A DNA stretch of 64,000 nt, taken from Blastobasis lacticolella (taxonomy: Eukaryota; Arthropoda; Insecta; Lepidoptera; Blastobasidae). The translations under genes were made by a program, and so were the position numbers. Location of the stretch: positions 18,307,428 to 18,371,427 of the forward strand of contig LR990049.1 of assembly GCA_905147135.1 (NCBI GenBank), in the 5' to 3' direction. Below, one piece after another: positions 43,919-54,847 of this stretch. Under the pieces are notes generated by a model. It ran no database searches, was not told the origin of the DNA, and was given only the letters and a program-made list of their open reading frames with translations. Every line of letters starts with the position of its first letter. Position 1 is the stretch's first letter.

Positions 43919-46900
43919 TTAGTTAAGTGTTTTGCTAGATATTTCATGCTCTGGCATGCAGCCGGTCTTGGCGATGGTGGCGTAGTACTGCGCGGAGAGC
44001 CGCGGCGTGCGCGTGCGCTCCGGGGACTGGTAGTCCACCTCGTACAGCCCGTAACGTTCCCTGTAAGTGACGAAGGAATTGTTGATATTACCTGATAGCT
44101 ACTTAGTTGCGAGGAGCACAACGCCACCAGGACTTGGTGTGTCACGCCTGTGAGAGTGATGGAGATGTGAAAAGTCAAAACAAAAAAGAGACTCACGTAT
44201 ACCCATTCAACCATTCAAAGTTGTCCATCAAACTCCAGTGGGCATAGCCGAAGACGTTGCAGTGGTCCTTGGTGATCGCGTCCAGCATGACCCTCAAGTA
44301 GCTAGCTAGGTAGTATATCCTCTTGGTGTCCTGCAGTCCTGGATGCGTCGACATGCCGTTCTCCGTCACCAGGACTCTGGGGTTATTGTAGGAGTTCTTC
44401 ACCCATTGAAAGGCTTTGCGGAAACCCCATGGAACCACCTGAAAACATGTTTCCTTTTCTTTTTATACCACAAGGTTGCAGACAATGTTACGGCCGGCCT
44501 GATGGTAAACAGTCTCCGCACCTATGGACGAATGACATGTATGAATAAGGTCCTTATTTTTGTTTAGGTTAAATGCAATGTAGGGTGTCTATGCGTTGTT
44601 TTAGTTCGATTAAACTGGGGTTTCGTAAAAGGGCGCTATACCTTTTCGATTTGTTTTCTCGACGTTTCTTTAGGGTTACACCCACCGTCGTCACGAGAGT
44701 CTCTGTGTGAGTCCCGATTAATATAATAAAGTGAGTTTAGTTTCAAACAAAGATAAATATATTTTTATAACATACTCTCAACCAGGTAGAGTTAGTCGTG
44801 GGCCAGGCAGGATCCTGTTTTGTATAGACATCATCCAAGTCGTTATAAGTGGACGGACTAGACATATTGTGCTTTATTTCCCCCGCTAAACGAGTGGTGT
44901 AATGGTTCAGGCCAAGGAAGTCGGCTGACCCCTTGATCATCGCCACCTCCTCCTCGGTGAACCTGGGGAGACGGGACCGCGGGAAGTTCTGTTTGCGGGA
45001 GTTTTCGTCGATTCTCTGTCGCATGACTTGAGGGTAATCTCCTTCTGTCGAGAATATTGGGTGGGCGAACCAGCCGAACTGCAAGATAAAATACATGCCA
45101 TTTTTACATTAATGACATTATCATAACAGCTTTAATTCAACATGTAATTTATGTAATTTGAAAATTTTAATGAAGCATTGCCCTACATCACTAATGGTCG
45201 TAGTGGTTGGTGTATCTATACTAGTATGATGAGGCTTTGGCAGATGGGACCATCGAAATAATTTTATGTAGGTACTATTAATGGGTAATGCAGTAAAGTT
45301 CTCGAGTGGCGACCACGTACCGGTAGACGCAGCGTGGGTAGGCCTCCTACAAGGTGGACCGACGACCTGGTAAGGGTCGCAGGTACCAGCTGGATGCGGA
45401 AAGCACAGGACCGGTCTTTGTGGAGATCTCTGGGGGAGGCCTATGCCCAGCAGTGGGCGTCTTATGGCTGATATGATGAGGTACTATTAATGGGCCAAAG
45501 CTCGGCAATCATCTATCTATATCAATACTAATATCATAAAAATAAAAAAACAATAAGTATGTTTATTTTTTGTATGTATCATTATTGTGTACAATAAACA
45601 GTTAAATAAATAAACTTTACGATAACTGAAACATTAAAAAAAATTGCCAATATAATGCTACATAATATATGCTATATCTCTGAATTCACTAAGTAACAAA
45701 GGCTACTTTTTATCCCGGGAAAATAAAAGGTTCCCGCGGGATAGTTGACTTTGCAAACATCCCAATTGCGCGCGGATGAAAGCCGCTGGGAACGGCTAGT
45801 TTGAGATGCAATGAATTTTGGACTTCCGATGTTTGCAATGTATATTTTTTGCTTTCTAAGTAATAGTTGTAGGTAAACCTTACTCACTTCAAACTGCCTG
45901 GAAGCCTCTGCTGCATTCTCATCACCAGGAGAAGTTGACGCTGGCTCCCTCCAGTTAAAATTTAGGCTAATACCGATTGCTATACAGCGAACAAATAATT
46001 AGGTAGGTTATGCAACAATGCAAAATTAAACAGCTTTATATCATATATTATAAAGTTACAAGCAACGCTGTTATAACATAAAATCACGGGACACGTTACT
46101 CCAGCAGCAAAAAGGAAAATGGCCTCACCACATGGAGCACTGGTGACCTTACTTACCGTCAGGAACACAATGCTGTATTAAACAATAACTATTATAGGAA
46201 CGTCGGTGGCCGTGTGGTTAAGGTGTTCGACTCGTGACCGAAAGGTACCGGGTTCTAATCCCACTGACTCTATTCTGAGTTGTACATTAGTTGAATACTG
46301 GTGGTGGGGGTGGGGGTGATAGTCTGGGCCCTGGGGTGGTAATCCAGTTGGGGGGAGAGCCACCAGTAAGCACCAGGAAACAACATCTTGCCCAGTGCAT
46401 GCCCGGGAAGTGGACCCGGGCAATGGCACCTATCATCAAGTCCTCACATGACGTCCGCGTCGTCCACCCTGGTAATGCTGCGGCTCATAACGAGTCCACA
46501 CCTGGAGATTCAAACTCCGCTCGGAGCCGTAGTAGCGGACATGTGATGTGGCGAAGGCGAACAACCGGCGCCATAACCGGTCCCCTCCAACTCGTCCTTA
46601 CCCCGACTGGCATGTGGCACAACAGTCGGGGGCCTTCTGTCGCGTCATCTAGCTTGACAGCAGGTAGGGCAACTTGTGCCACCCACGTGTTTGTGCCGTG
46701 CGTGGAGACCCGTACGGGGGGATGAAGGGATCCTGGAGGCTGAGCGTTGGGTGGGCCGGTCGTTGGTTTAAGTGCCCGCCCAAACGCAACACTCCTCTTC
46801 GGCCTGGATTTCTCCTCAAACGGGCGGTTGTAGGTTAGCCACCTATGATCAATCGGCTGAGGCATCCCGTAAGAGGGCCGCTAGGCTAGGTCGCCGGTTT

Positions 46901-49900
46901 GTAGGGGGACGGACGGACGGATGGGCGCTCTGTGCGACAGCTGCGGTTCCACTGCGGTAGTCGCGTCAGGGCACCTGACCAGTTCCGGCCCGACACTCTC
47001 TGCAAAAAGGGACCTATATCTCTGGGGTAGTTCTGGCGGTGCGTGAACTTTTCGCGTGCCGTCCCCACTTTGCGGGCTCCAAGGAGGGTGGAACGCCGCC
47101 AGAGATGAATTTTTGATCGATCCCTTTATGGAAAGTAAACGCAAAACCAACCCAAACCCTTTGGCAGCATCCCTTAATGCGCCAACAACAACCGCAGCCT
47201 GTACAGGCTCGGTATTACGAACATCAGCAGCTCCTGCGCCAACTTTGGTAGCACCAGGAGATGTACCTACATCACCAGCGGCTGAAGCTGCAAGTACGGC
47301 AATGGACCTATCCGACCTACAGGAGGCCATGCCGAGCGTCACTCCGAGGAAGACATCGTCTCCAAGGAGGGATATCTCGGGCGTGGGCGGACCCGGACCA
47401 CAGCCGACAGCGGCATCAGCCAAATTAACAAAACAAAAAAAGAAAAAAAAGCGAGTCTCTAGCAAAGTGAGGCGCGAGAAGGCGAAGGCCAAGGCTAAGA
47501 AGGCTAGGGATCTTGAGGCAGATGGCAACAGGGCGCTTTCATCAGTGGAGGCGACCCCGAGCCCAAGCGCGATGCCGGCCGCAGCTACCCCAGTGGTAGC
47601 AGCGACAGCCAGTGCTAAGGCAGTGCCAGCAGCCAGAGGACCAGAGCCTTTTAAAGCCCGCTTGTATAGAGGCAAAAGAGCAGGGAAGCAAGTGGCGTCA
47701 CGTCAGTCGACCCCGGTCGTCGAGACGAAAGACGACAGCAGCAAGCCCGCTAAACGGAATCGCCCGGACGATTCGCTAACACCAAAGGACGTTGCAAAAC
47801 GGCCAAAGACGAAACGCCATCCGGAGGGCTCCGTGAATTACGCCGACGCGCTTAAGTCAAAAGACTTGTGCATGGCGATACTCACGGAGCCATTCCGCGA
47901 ACTCAAGGCGGAACACCTCGAGGCCATTGAGGCTGAGATCGACGAGGCAATTGACCGGCAACTGGGGATTCCCAGCGGCAGTGCTTCGACGACCTCGGCC
48001 CCAGGCTTTAGAGGACGACCTATACTAGGCGAGGGGGTTGTCAAGCTTTGGTGCTGGGACGATCGCTCGGTGGAATGGCTCCGCAACAATGTGGAGACGT
48101 TCAAAACACCATACCCTGGTACCAGACTGGTGGTCAAACGCCAGTCTGAATTGCCGAAAAGGGTCAAAGCGTACGTCCTAATACCGAAGTACGGGGGCGA
48201 AGGCTTGGACATTGTCCGGCGTCGCCTCGTAGGACAAAACCCGTGGCATGCCGTCGACCAGTGGGCCGTGTATCACTCGGAGGTGCAGGAGGAGAAGGGG
48301 CAACTCCGTCTGATACTGGGTATACTGCAGGCCGACGTAGCCCTTCTAGATAAGAACGGGAGACGACTGTGCTACAGAGTCGGCTCCGTGTACGTTAAGT
48401 ACGGGGATGAGGAGAGCGCTAGTGCGGCTGACGCACCCGTGCCTCCTCAGGAGCAGCAGATACAGCCAAACCTCGACCCTGGGGCCCTCCCTGGGGACGA
48501 GGGGGATCCTCAAAGCAAACCCAGTCGCACGACTGAGGTCAGCCAGGGGAAACCAGGCTGCGTCACCGCTGTTCCTGCCCAGGTCTCGACCACAGCGAGG
48601 CCTCCTGATGCTTCTAAGAAGCGACAGGAAGCTACGCTAACGGCGGACAGGGAATCCTCGTCCGAAGAGGAGAGGGAGTTATTAGGTAGTGATGGCTTCG
48701 CTACATATGACTCCAGCTCCTCTTAACTTTATAAACGTACTGCAGATCAACCTCCAACACAGTCAGACTGCAACGGCTTCCCTACGCAGGTTGTTGGAGG
48801 TACAAACATCGACCGTAGCCATGATCCAGGAACCGTGGATCAGGGGGGGGAGGGTCTACGGTCTGAGCAGCTTGGGAGGCGACCTAATTTATGACACCAC
48901 GGTGGGTAACCCTCGTACGTGTATATACGTCCCCAAGCATGTCAGCGCCGTACTCCTAACAGAGTATTGTTCCAGGAATCTGACTACTGTCAGGACCAGG
49001 AACGCGCCCAACAGCAACCTGCCGCCGATGGTGCTCGCGTCGGCGTACCTTCCGAGTGATGCTGAGGCACCCACACCGGAGCTGGCAGGTCTGATCCAGC
49101 ACTGCGAAGCAGAGGAACTAGAGGTAATCATCGCAACGGACGCAAACGCGCACCACCCATTGTGGGGGAGCGAGACCGCGAACGGCAGAGGTGAGGATCT
49201 CATTAATTATCTTATGACAACCAGACTCTCGTTAATAAATCGGGGCGCAGAACCCACTTTTGTAACACGAAGGGCTCAAACAATAATAGATCTGACATTA
49301 GCATCGGACCGGGCATCTAACCTAATTTCGGACTGGCATGTGTCTGACGAGGCTTCATGCTCTGACCACCGATGGATCAGATTTAAATTAAACATAGAAA
49401 ACCGGGAAAGAAGTGTGAGCAGAAATCCTCGCAAAACTGACCGTATTAGGTACGCGATCGGTGCGGAGAAATCCCTAGCGAAGATAGCAATACCACCCAC
49501 CTACCATACAGACAATGACATAGACAAACAGGTTGACAAGATAACGTTGACTCTAACAGACGCCTACGAACAGACATGCCCCCTAACTTCCCCCCGGTCG
49601 GGACCGAAACCGCGACACCAGTGGTGGGGACCTGAGCTGGAGAAACTTAAAAGGAAACTTAGGAAACAGTTCAATAGGGCCAAAAACACTAGATGCGACA
49701 GTGACTGGGATACCTACAAGGAGACCCAGAATAAATACAAGAAGTGTATCCGGCAACGAAAGGAGGAGTGCTGGAGACGCTTCTGCTCCAGTATAGAATC
49801 GAACACCCAGGCTGCTAGGATAAAAAACGTACTCAGTAACGATAAAGTCCACAACCTAGGATCACTAATCAAACCTGATAAAACATATACCAAAACGGAC

Positions 49901-52900
49901 TCGGATGTTTGTGAACTACTGCTAGGCACGCACTTTCCGGGCTGCGAAATTAAAAATGAGCAGACATGGAGTGAGACAGCGGAACACCACCCGAGTGAAA
50001 CAGAATGGGAACAAGTTGAGAAAATTGTGACCAGAGATAAGGTAAGATGGGCGATGGACAGTTTCCTACCATACAAGGCACCAGGCCCGGATGGAATATT
50101 CCCCGGCCTACTGAAATGGTGTGGTGGGAGACTACTTGATCATTTGGTCAGTATATACCGAGCCTGTCTTGCTAAAAGATATATACCATTGAAGTGGAGA
50201 GAGGTAAGGGTTGTGTTTATTCCGAAGCCCGGCAAAAGTGACTATACACAACCCAAAGCTTTCAGGCCCATCAGCCTGACATCGTTCCTGCTGAAGGTGC
50301 TAGAGAGAATATGCGACAGAGACATTAGAGACTCGGCGCTAATAAAGTACCCTCTCCACAAAAATCAGCATGCCTACACTGCAGGTAAAAGCACAGAATC
50401 AGCACTGTATAGCGTAACGACTCACATCGAACACGCTATGGCGTCTAAGCAATCCACTCTAGGAGTCTTCATAGACATAGAAGGTGCTTTTGACAAAACA
50501 CACTTTGGGAGCATCAATCAGGCACTGATTAAGCACGGAGTCAAGGATACCATAGCCGGATGGATCGACTCAATGCTGAGACGCAGGGCCGTTCGAATAA
50601 CGATAAATAACACAACCAGAGCAGTGGTCGCTAGGGGATGTCCACAGGGTGGGGTCTTATCTCCACTATTATGGAATATTGTAGTCAATGAGCTGATAAG
50701 CCGGTTAAATGACAACAGATTCCATACAATTGGCTATGCAGATGACATAGCCATACTTATTAGCGGACCATTCGAGAACGTTTTATGCGACCTCATGGGG
50801 TCTGCATTAAAAATAGTCGAAAGCTGGTGTAGTGAGCACGACCTCTCGGTCAATCCATCCAAGACAGAGATGGTCCTGTTCACACACAAGAGGAGTCTGG
50901 GAGAACTCAGACTCCCCAAGCTATTCGGTACCAAACTATCCTTAACAGACGAGGTCAAATACCTTGGGGTCATTTTCGACAACAAGCTGTTATGGAACAA
51001 ACATCTGGAACACAAACTGGCCAAAGCCAGCATCTCGCTGTGGCAGTGCAGCAGACTTCTTGGCAAAACATGGGGAATCTCCCCCAGGATTGCCAGGTGG
51101 CTGTATACAGCCGTGGTGAGGCCCTTCGTTGCCTATGGCGCGGTGGCCTGGTGGTCCAGAACCAAGCTCAATACAGCGGTCAACAGGCTGCAACGGTTCC
51201 AGAGAATGGCATGCTCTGCCATAACGGGCTGCATGCGCTCGACACCAACAGCTTCACTTGAAGTACTACTGGGACTGCCACCTCTTGATCTGCATATACA
51301 GCAGGAGGCAAAGATGGCAATTCTAAGACTTAAGATAACAAGACAATGGAACAATAAACTTGGCTCCCATCGAACCTTATGGGAAACAATGGTTCAGAGT
51401 AACCCTATGTTTGAAGCCAAGTGTGACCGAATCGCGAAACAGTTCACTTTTGGCAAGAGATACCAGATACAAACTGCGGAAACGGAGGCGGACTGGTCTG
51501 GGATAAGAGAAGTCCGTATTTACACGGACGGATCCAAGACCGACCAAGGCACCGGTGCAGGAATCTTCTCGCTGGATCTGAATATTAAGAGTTCCATACC
51601 ACTAGGGGAACATAGTACCATATTCCAATGCGAGTGTGTAGCAATCACACAGGCCGCCATGCGAGTGAAGAGACTCGGTATAAGCGACCAAGGCATCCGA
51701 ATCTTATCGGACAGTATGTCGGTCTTGAAGGCATTGGGAAAGAACAGTATAAACTCTGCCCTAATCCTGGAGTGCCACCAGGCGCTTGAAGATATCTCCC
51801 TGACAAACAGGGTTACGATACAATGGATCAAGGGTCACAGCAATTCAATGGGGAACGACGCCGCCGATGAGCTGGCAAGAAAGGGATCAGGGATGGAAAT
51901 TGCTGGTCCCCCTCCATCCCTACCCCTGTCTTTTAACACACTGCGAGCATGGGTGAGCAAACACACAACGGACCAGCACAATAAACGTTGGCAAAACACA
52001 ATTGGATGTAGACAGTCGAAGTTGGTGGTGACCGAACGATCACCAAGACTAACTAATAAACTGCTAGATCTCAAACGGAAAGAACTCAGGACAGTAGTTG
52101 GCACAATAACAGGACACCTCCCCCTGAACAAACTACTGTTCATGATAGGAGCTACGGACAGCCCTTTATGCAGGGGATGCCTAGTAGACGAAGAAACAGC
52201 GGCCCATGTGGTCCTGGAGTGTGAGGGACTTAAGGACCACAGGGTAAAAATCGCATTAGGAACAGGGTCCCTCCGAGAGATCTGCGAGCGTCCGAAGAGA
52301 CTGCTGGACTTCTGGAGGGAGCTGGGCTGGCTAAATTAGCACGCCTTAACTACGTACAAAGGACCAAGTTTGAGTTCAAGTGCGGAAAAAGGAGCCCATT
52401 AACCTAACCTAACCTATTAGTTGAATACTAATCGAAGCTATTACGGTGAGGGATAACATCGTGATGAAACCTACACATTCAGGCGACTGAATGTGGAACC
52501 ATGATCCAATCTGGTCAGGGTCCCCTAGTAGCAGGGTCATGGAGGTCAGATGACAGTCGCTCCACTGTAATTGCCTGACCTGCCAAATCCAGAAACATGT
52601 TCAAGGCGAACCCCTGGCCACCTGGCGCAAAGGCACAACCAGGTTTTTAACACCAAGATGACTAGGCAGCGATATTCTGTAAGGTGGAGGTACTTTCCTA
52701 GTTGGGCGGCAAATCCGAACGAGATACCTGCTACTCCCCATCTCTCTTAACCATACTTACCGCCACCGGTTTGCTTGAACTCTCTTTCAAACATTCTGTA
52801 GACCATGGCATGTGCCCGCAAAATGTTGTGGCCACACATGTAGGACCCGAGACCGTCGATATAGTAGTTTGGCGGGCCTCCGTTGCAGAAAGATAGTGGC

Positions 52901-54847
52901 TCATTGAATGTTATCCAGTATTTTACTTTGTTGCCAAATTTTTGAAAGAGTACCTAGAAAGTCAGTGTCGAACTGTCAAAATATGGAACAAGTGATTTAA
53001 AGGCAAAGTGGCAAGGCCTTAAAACAGGTCGCACTGGAACCTTGAGAAATGCTTTTTTTTTTCATTTACAGTTCCTGCAATATCTTTTTATATGCTATGG
53101 CTGTGTTCATATTGTTTTCTTTTTTGTTATTAATGCCCACAACGTTATGTGTATGAGTACACGATGGACAAGGAGAGGTGTATGAGATTATGGACTAGAA
53201 CCCTGTGATCGGATTAAGGAAAATAAATGGCTGAAACCTTTTTCCGATTGACAATGAGGATTAACTTACTCTGGCGTAATCGACGAAGAAGTCTGCCATC
53301 ACGGGATTATTCCATCCTCCCAAGACCCTCATATTTAACGGCATGTCCCAATGGTACATGGTGACTACAGGCTCGATGCCTTGATTGTGAAGTGCGTCTA
53401 TGAATTCCATGTAGTGTCCCACTCCAGCGTCACTTATTTCACTGAAAAAGAAGTTTTACCACAATAATATTAACTTATTCAACAAGCCAAAACGCCAAGA
53501 GGATGTCTGGCAGCAACACGGATCTTGATACGAAGCTGTCAATAGCATAGATAAATTCATATACCACGGATCTGTGCTGCACGAATCGGGAGATATCCAT
53601 TGAAGTCAAGTCAACTTTGATGATGATGAATGATGACTTAATATTGCCCTAATTGTTAACTGGTTTTGGACTTACAAAACTAAGGGGCTTTTTCGATTCG
53701 GTGTTTGTATGTATTTACTTAGCAGTACCTATTGATCACTTATTAGGTATTGTTAAATATGAAAATCCTCCATTATTGTGGACTTGGACAAGGCTCCCAG
53801 AATAGTACACACTATTACGGATGTAGGATTGCAGGTAGGATCTGATTTAAGAGCTTTGGTCATCTTACTTGCTGTATCCGTTGGGCAAAATCCTCGGCCA
53901 AGAGATGGAGAACCGGTAGAAGTGCACGTTCAGCTCGCCCAGCATCCTGAGGTCCACCCGCGTGTGGTGGTAGGAGTCGTCCGCCACATCCCCGGTGGAG
54001 TGGTCGTCTATCCTCTCTGGCATCGTATGAGTGAAGTGGTCCCATATGCTCTCGCCTTTGCCTGGGATGTAGGAATGGAGATTTTTTGTATTTGACCGCC
54101 ACAATCACACCTGATATTAATAAAGAGTAGATGCAGTCTACGATGGAGCATACACGCCTATTAGAAAAGAGCAGTATGAACAGGAGCTGAAACGTTCGTC
54201 TGGACAATCGTGAAGTATTCAGCGTACACAAAACTTTGCTAATTATGTTATGTATATCCGGTCCCTGCAGGCGACAGTACGAAACTTATTTATGAGTGTC
54301 ATAAGCCCCAGCTCACCGCTTTCATTCCAAGCGCCCTCGATTTGATAGGACGCCGTCGAAACGCCGAACTTGAAGTCCTTCGGGAAGCAGTCTTGCGTCT
54401 TCACTGATGTCACTGCCAACCTGAAGATTGTGCACATCAAGAGACCTTTAGATTAGATTGGATTGATACTTAATTTATCACCCAGGTATCCGAGAATTCT
54501 GTGCAACGCAACTCGACGAACCAGTGCCTGTTCTATTTGGGGGGTAGGTATAATATATGATATTCAGTTCGATTGATTTGTAACACTCTAGGTATGCAAC
54601 TGAGTACAAGATTGAGTTTTTCAAGACGGGTGTATTTTTTATATTTAAAAGATGGCAGTTGCCAAGCCCGTACATTACTTTCACACCCTTCCTGAAGAAA
54701 GAGGCTGAAATCTGTCTCAACAATCATCAAATCATCATCACTCTGACTAACGATGAGTTATGACAGTTGGGATAAATTCGAAGACATTTTTAAAACTTAC
54801 GTTAATAAAACAGACGACACCGACACCAACATTTGCTGTCTCTTCAT
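43919..54847 (-). CDS. GH1 gene B: secreted beta-glucosidase/myrosinase-like, 9 exons
   Basis: Minus-strand exons in order: 54847-54801, 54420-54317, 54061-53869, 53441-53270, 52953-52761, 45979-45888, 45078-44776, 44438-44197, 44060-43919; all GT-AG, phases compatible, 1488 nt, 495 aa (normal family length). Signal peptide [15 protein letters not shown] + TLAVTS (~1-21); glycone Gln in YQIEG, His in YHWDMP, acid/base Glu 190 in WITFNEP, NHYTT, nucleophile Glu 394 in VTENG, and WSLMDNFEW. Exons 3, 4, 7 and 8 have exactly the lengths of gene A's (193, 172, 303, 242 nt). The C-terminus ends [13 protein letters not shown], unlike A. An AATAAA overlaps the stop codon region. Intron 5 (6.8 kb) holds a full-length LINE antisense to the gene, yet no exon is damaged. 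Probably a digestive or defence-related beta-glucosidase; the substrate is not deducible. Confidence 0.92.
45293..45486 (+). mobile_element. RTE-like LINE 3' end, best-preserved copy (intron 6 of gene B)
   Basis: Encodes [40 protein letters not shown] and [18 protein letters not shown] then stop: the basic C-terminal tail of a reverse transcriptase. Frame is intact for about 60 codons. Fragments at 2018, 9325 and 56078 are the same family. Confidence 0.7.
46199..46298 (+). mobile_element. SINE-1, 5' half (split by the LINE at 46299)
   Basis: Contains the tRNA-like head: A box 'tggccgtgtggttaagg' and B box 'gggttctaatccc', then 'gagttgtacattagttgaatac'. The SINE continues at 52429 on the far side of the LINE. 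'attagttgaatac' (46286-46298) is the left target-site duplication. Confidence 0.85.
47128..48726 (+). CDS. LINE ORF1 protein (nucleic-acid-binding, DUF4780-like)
   Basis: 532 aa from the first in-frame ATG ([11 protein letters not shown]); the open frame extends 24 codons upstream but without ATG. Residues ~1-230 are low-complexity, Ala/Pro/Lys-rich, with a strongly basic run ([20 protein letters not shown]). Residues ~255-430 form a globular domain ([70 protein letters not shown]) resembling the DUF4780 domain of insect LINE ORF1s. The tail is acidic and Ser-rich. No CCHC knuckles are seen. It presumably coats element RNA in the RNP. It overlaps ORF2 by 35 nt in another frame. Confidence 0.85.
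   Translation: MESKRKTNPNPLAASLNAPTTTAACTGSVLRTSAAPAPTLVAPGDVPTSPAAEAASTAMDLSDLQEAMPSVTPRKTSSPRRDISGVGGPGPQPTAASAKLTKQKKKKKRVSSKVRREKAKAKAKKARDLEADGNRALSSVEATPSPSAMPAAATPVVAATASAKAVPAARGPEPFKARLYRGKRAGKQVASRQSTPVVETKDDSSKPAKRNRPDDSLTPKDVAKRPKTKRHPEGSVNYADALKSKDLCMAILTEPFRELKAEHLEAIEAEIDEAIDRQLGIPSGSASTTSAPGFRGRPILGEGVVKLWCWDDRSVEWLRNNVETFKTPYPGTRLVVKRQSELPKRVKAYVLIPKYGGEGLDIVRRRLVGQNPWHAVDQWAVYHSEVQEEKGQLRLILGILQADVALLDKNGRRLCYRVGSVYVKYGDEESASAADAPVPPQEQQIQPNLDPGALPGDEGDPQSKPSRTTEVSQGKPGCVTAVPAQVSTTARPPDASKKRQEATLTADRESSSEEERELLGSDGFATYDSSSS
48692..52339 (+). CDS. LINE ORF2 polyprotein: endonuclease, reverse transcriptase, RNase H
   Basis: 1215 aa from ATG 48692, overlapping the end of ORF1, as in other two-ORF LINEs; translation probably by reinitiation or frameshift. 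Residues ~10-230: apurinic-type endonuclease ([45 protein letters not shown]; all catalytic motifs seen). Residues ~440-760: reverse transcriptase ([50 protein letters not shown], catalytic GYADDIAI ~680). Residues ~940-1060: RNase H ([42 protein letters not shown] present). Residues ~1150-1175: C-x2-C...H-x4-C knuckle ([18 protein letters not shown]). No internal stops. Enables target-primed reverse transcription at nicked chromosomal DNA. Confidence 0.95.
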   Translation: MASLHMTPAPLNFINVLQINLQHSQTATASLRRLLEVQTSTVAMIQEPWIRGGRVYGLSSLGGDLIYDTTVGNPRTCIYVPKHVSAVLLTEYCSRNLTTVRTRNAPNSNLPPMVLASAYLPSDAEAPTPELAGLIQHCEAEELEVIIATDANAHHPLWGSETANGRGEDLINYLMTTRLSLINRGAEPTFVTRRAQTIIDLTLASDRASNLISDWHVSDEASCSDHRWIRFKLNIENRERSVSRNPRKTDRIRYAIGAEKSLAKIAIPPTYHTDNDIDKQVDKITLTLTDAYEQTCPLTSPRSGPKPRHQWWGPELEKLKRKLRKQFNRAKNTRCDSDWDTYKETQNKYKKCIRQRKEECWRRFCSSIESNTQAARIKNVLSNDKVHNLGSLIKPDKTYTKTDSDVCELLLGTHFPGCEIKNEQTWSETAEHHPSETEWEQVEKIVTRDKVRWAMDSFLPYKAPGPDGIFPGLLKWCGGRLLDHLVSIYRACLAKRYIPLKWREVRVVFIPKPGKSDYTQPKAFRPISLTSFLLKVLERICDRDIRDSALIKYPLHKNQHAYTAGKSTESALYSVTTHIEHAMASKQSTLGVFIDIEGAFDKTHFGSINQALIKHGVKDTIAGWIDSMLRRRAVRITINNTTRAVVARGCPQGGVLSPLLWNIVVNELISRLNDNRFHTIGYADDIAILISGPFENVLCDLMGSALKIVESWCSEHDLSVNPSKTEMVLFTHKRSLGELRLPKLFGTKLSLTDEVKYLGVIFDNKLLWNKHLEHKLAKASISLWQCSRLLGKTWGISPRIARWLYTAVVRPFVAYGAVAWWSRTKLNTAVNRLQRFQRMACSAITGCMRSTPTASLEVLLGLPPLDLHIQQEAKMAILRLKITRQWNNKLGSHRTLWETMVQSNPMFEAKCDRIAKQFTFGKRYQIQTAETEADWSGIREVRIYTDGSKTDQGTGAGIFSLDLNIKSSIPLGEHSTIFQCECVAITQAAMRVKRLGISDQGIRILSDSMSVLKALGKNSINSALILECHQALEDISLTNRVTIQWIKGHSNSMGNDAADELARKGSGMEIAGPPPSLPLSFNTLRAWVSKHTTDQHNKRWQNTIGCRQSKLVVTERSPRLTNKLLDLKRKELRTVVGTITGHLPLNKLLFMIGATDSPLCRGCLVDEETAAHVVLECEGLKDHRVKIALGTGSLREICERPKRLLDFWRELGWLN
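52416..52665 (+). mobile_element. SINE-1, 3' half (continuation of 46199-46298)
   Basis: Starts with the right TSD 'attagttgaatac' (52416-52428), then 'taatcgaagctattacggtg', 'cgtgatgaaacctacacatt', 'tagcagggtcatggaggtca', 'gtaattgcctgacctgccaaat', 'aacaccaagatgac'. Joined to 46199-46298, it forms a complete SINE-1. Confidence 0.85.

Larger units (their letters stand above)
46299..52415 (+). mobile_element. Full-length non-LTR retrotransposon (I/LOA-like) with 13-bp TSD
   Basis: 6117 bp between identical 'attagttgaatac' copies at 46286-46298 and 52416-52428. It has a GC-rich 829-nt 5'UTR, ORF1 (47128-48726), overlapping ORF2 (48692-52339), and a short 3'UTR ending in three AACCT units (about 52400-52415). 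Endonuclease, reverse transcriptase and RNase H are all present, so it belongs to an RNase H-bearing clade (I/LOA group rather than R1 or jockey). Both ORFs are open, with no stops or frameshifts, and the TSD is perfect, which suggests a young insertion. It is antisense to gene B in its intron 5 and lies inside a SINE-1. Confidence 0.92.

Noticed and set aside
46881..47675. 264-codon open frame on minus
   Set aside because: It is antisense to the LINE's 5'UTR and ORF1 and is a GC-rich shadow; low-complexity Ala/Val/Gly composition.
49583..52143. Several 70-120 codon minus frames
   Set aside because: All are antisense shadows of LINE ORF2, which has clear EN, RT and RNase H motifs.
52400..52415. 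Interstitial telomere array
   Set aside because: Only three AACCT units, exactly at the 3' end of the LINE next to its TSD; it is the element's tail.
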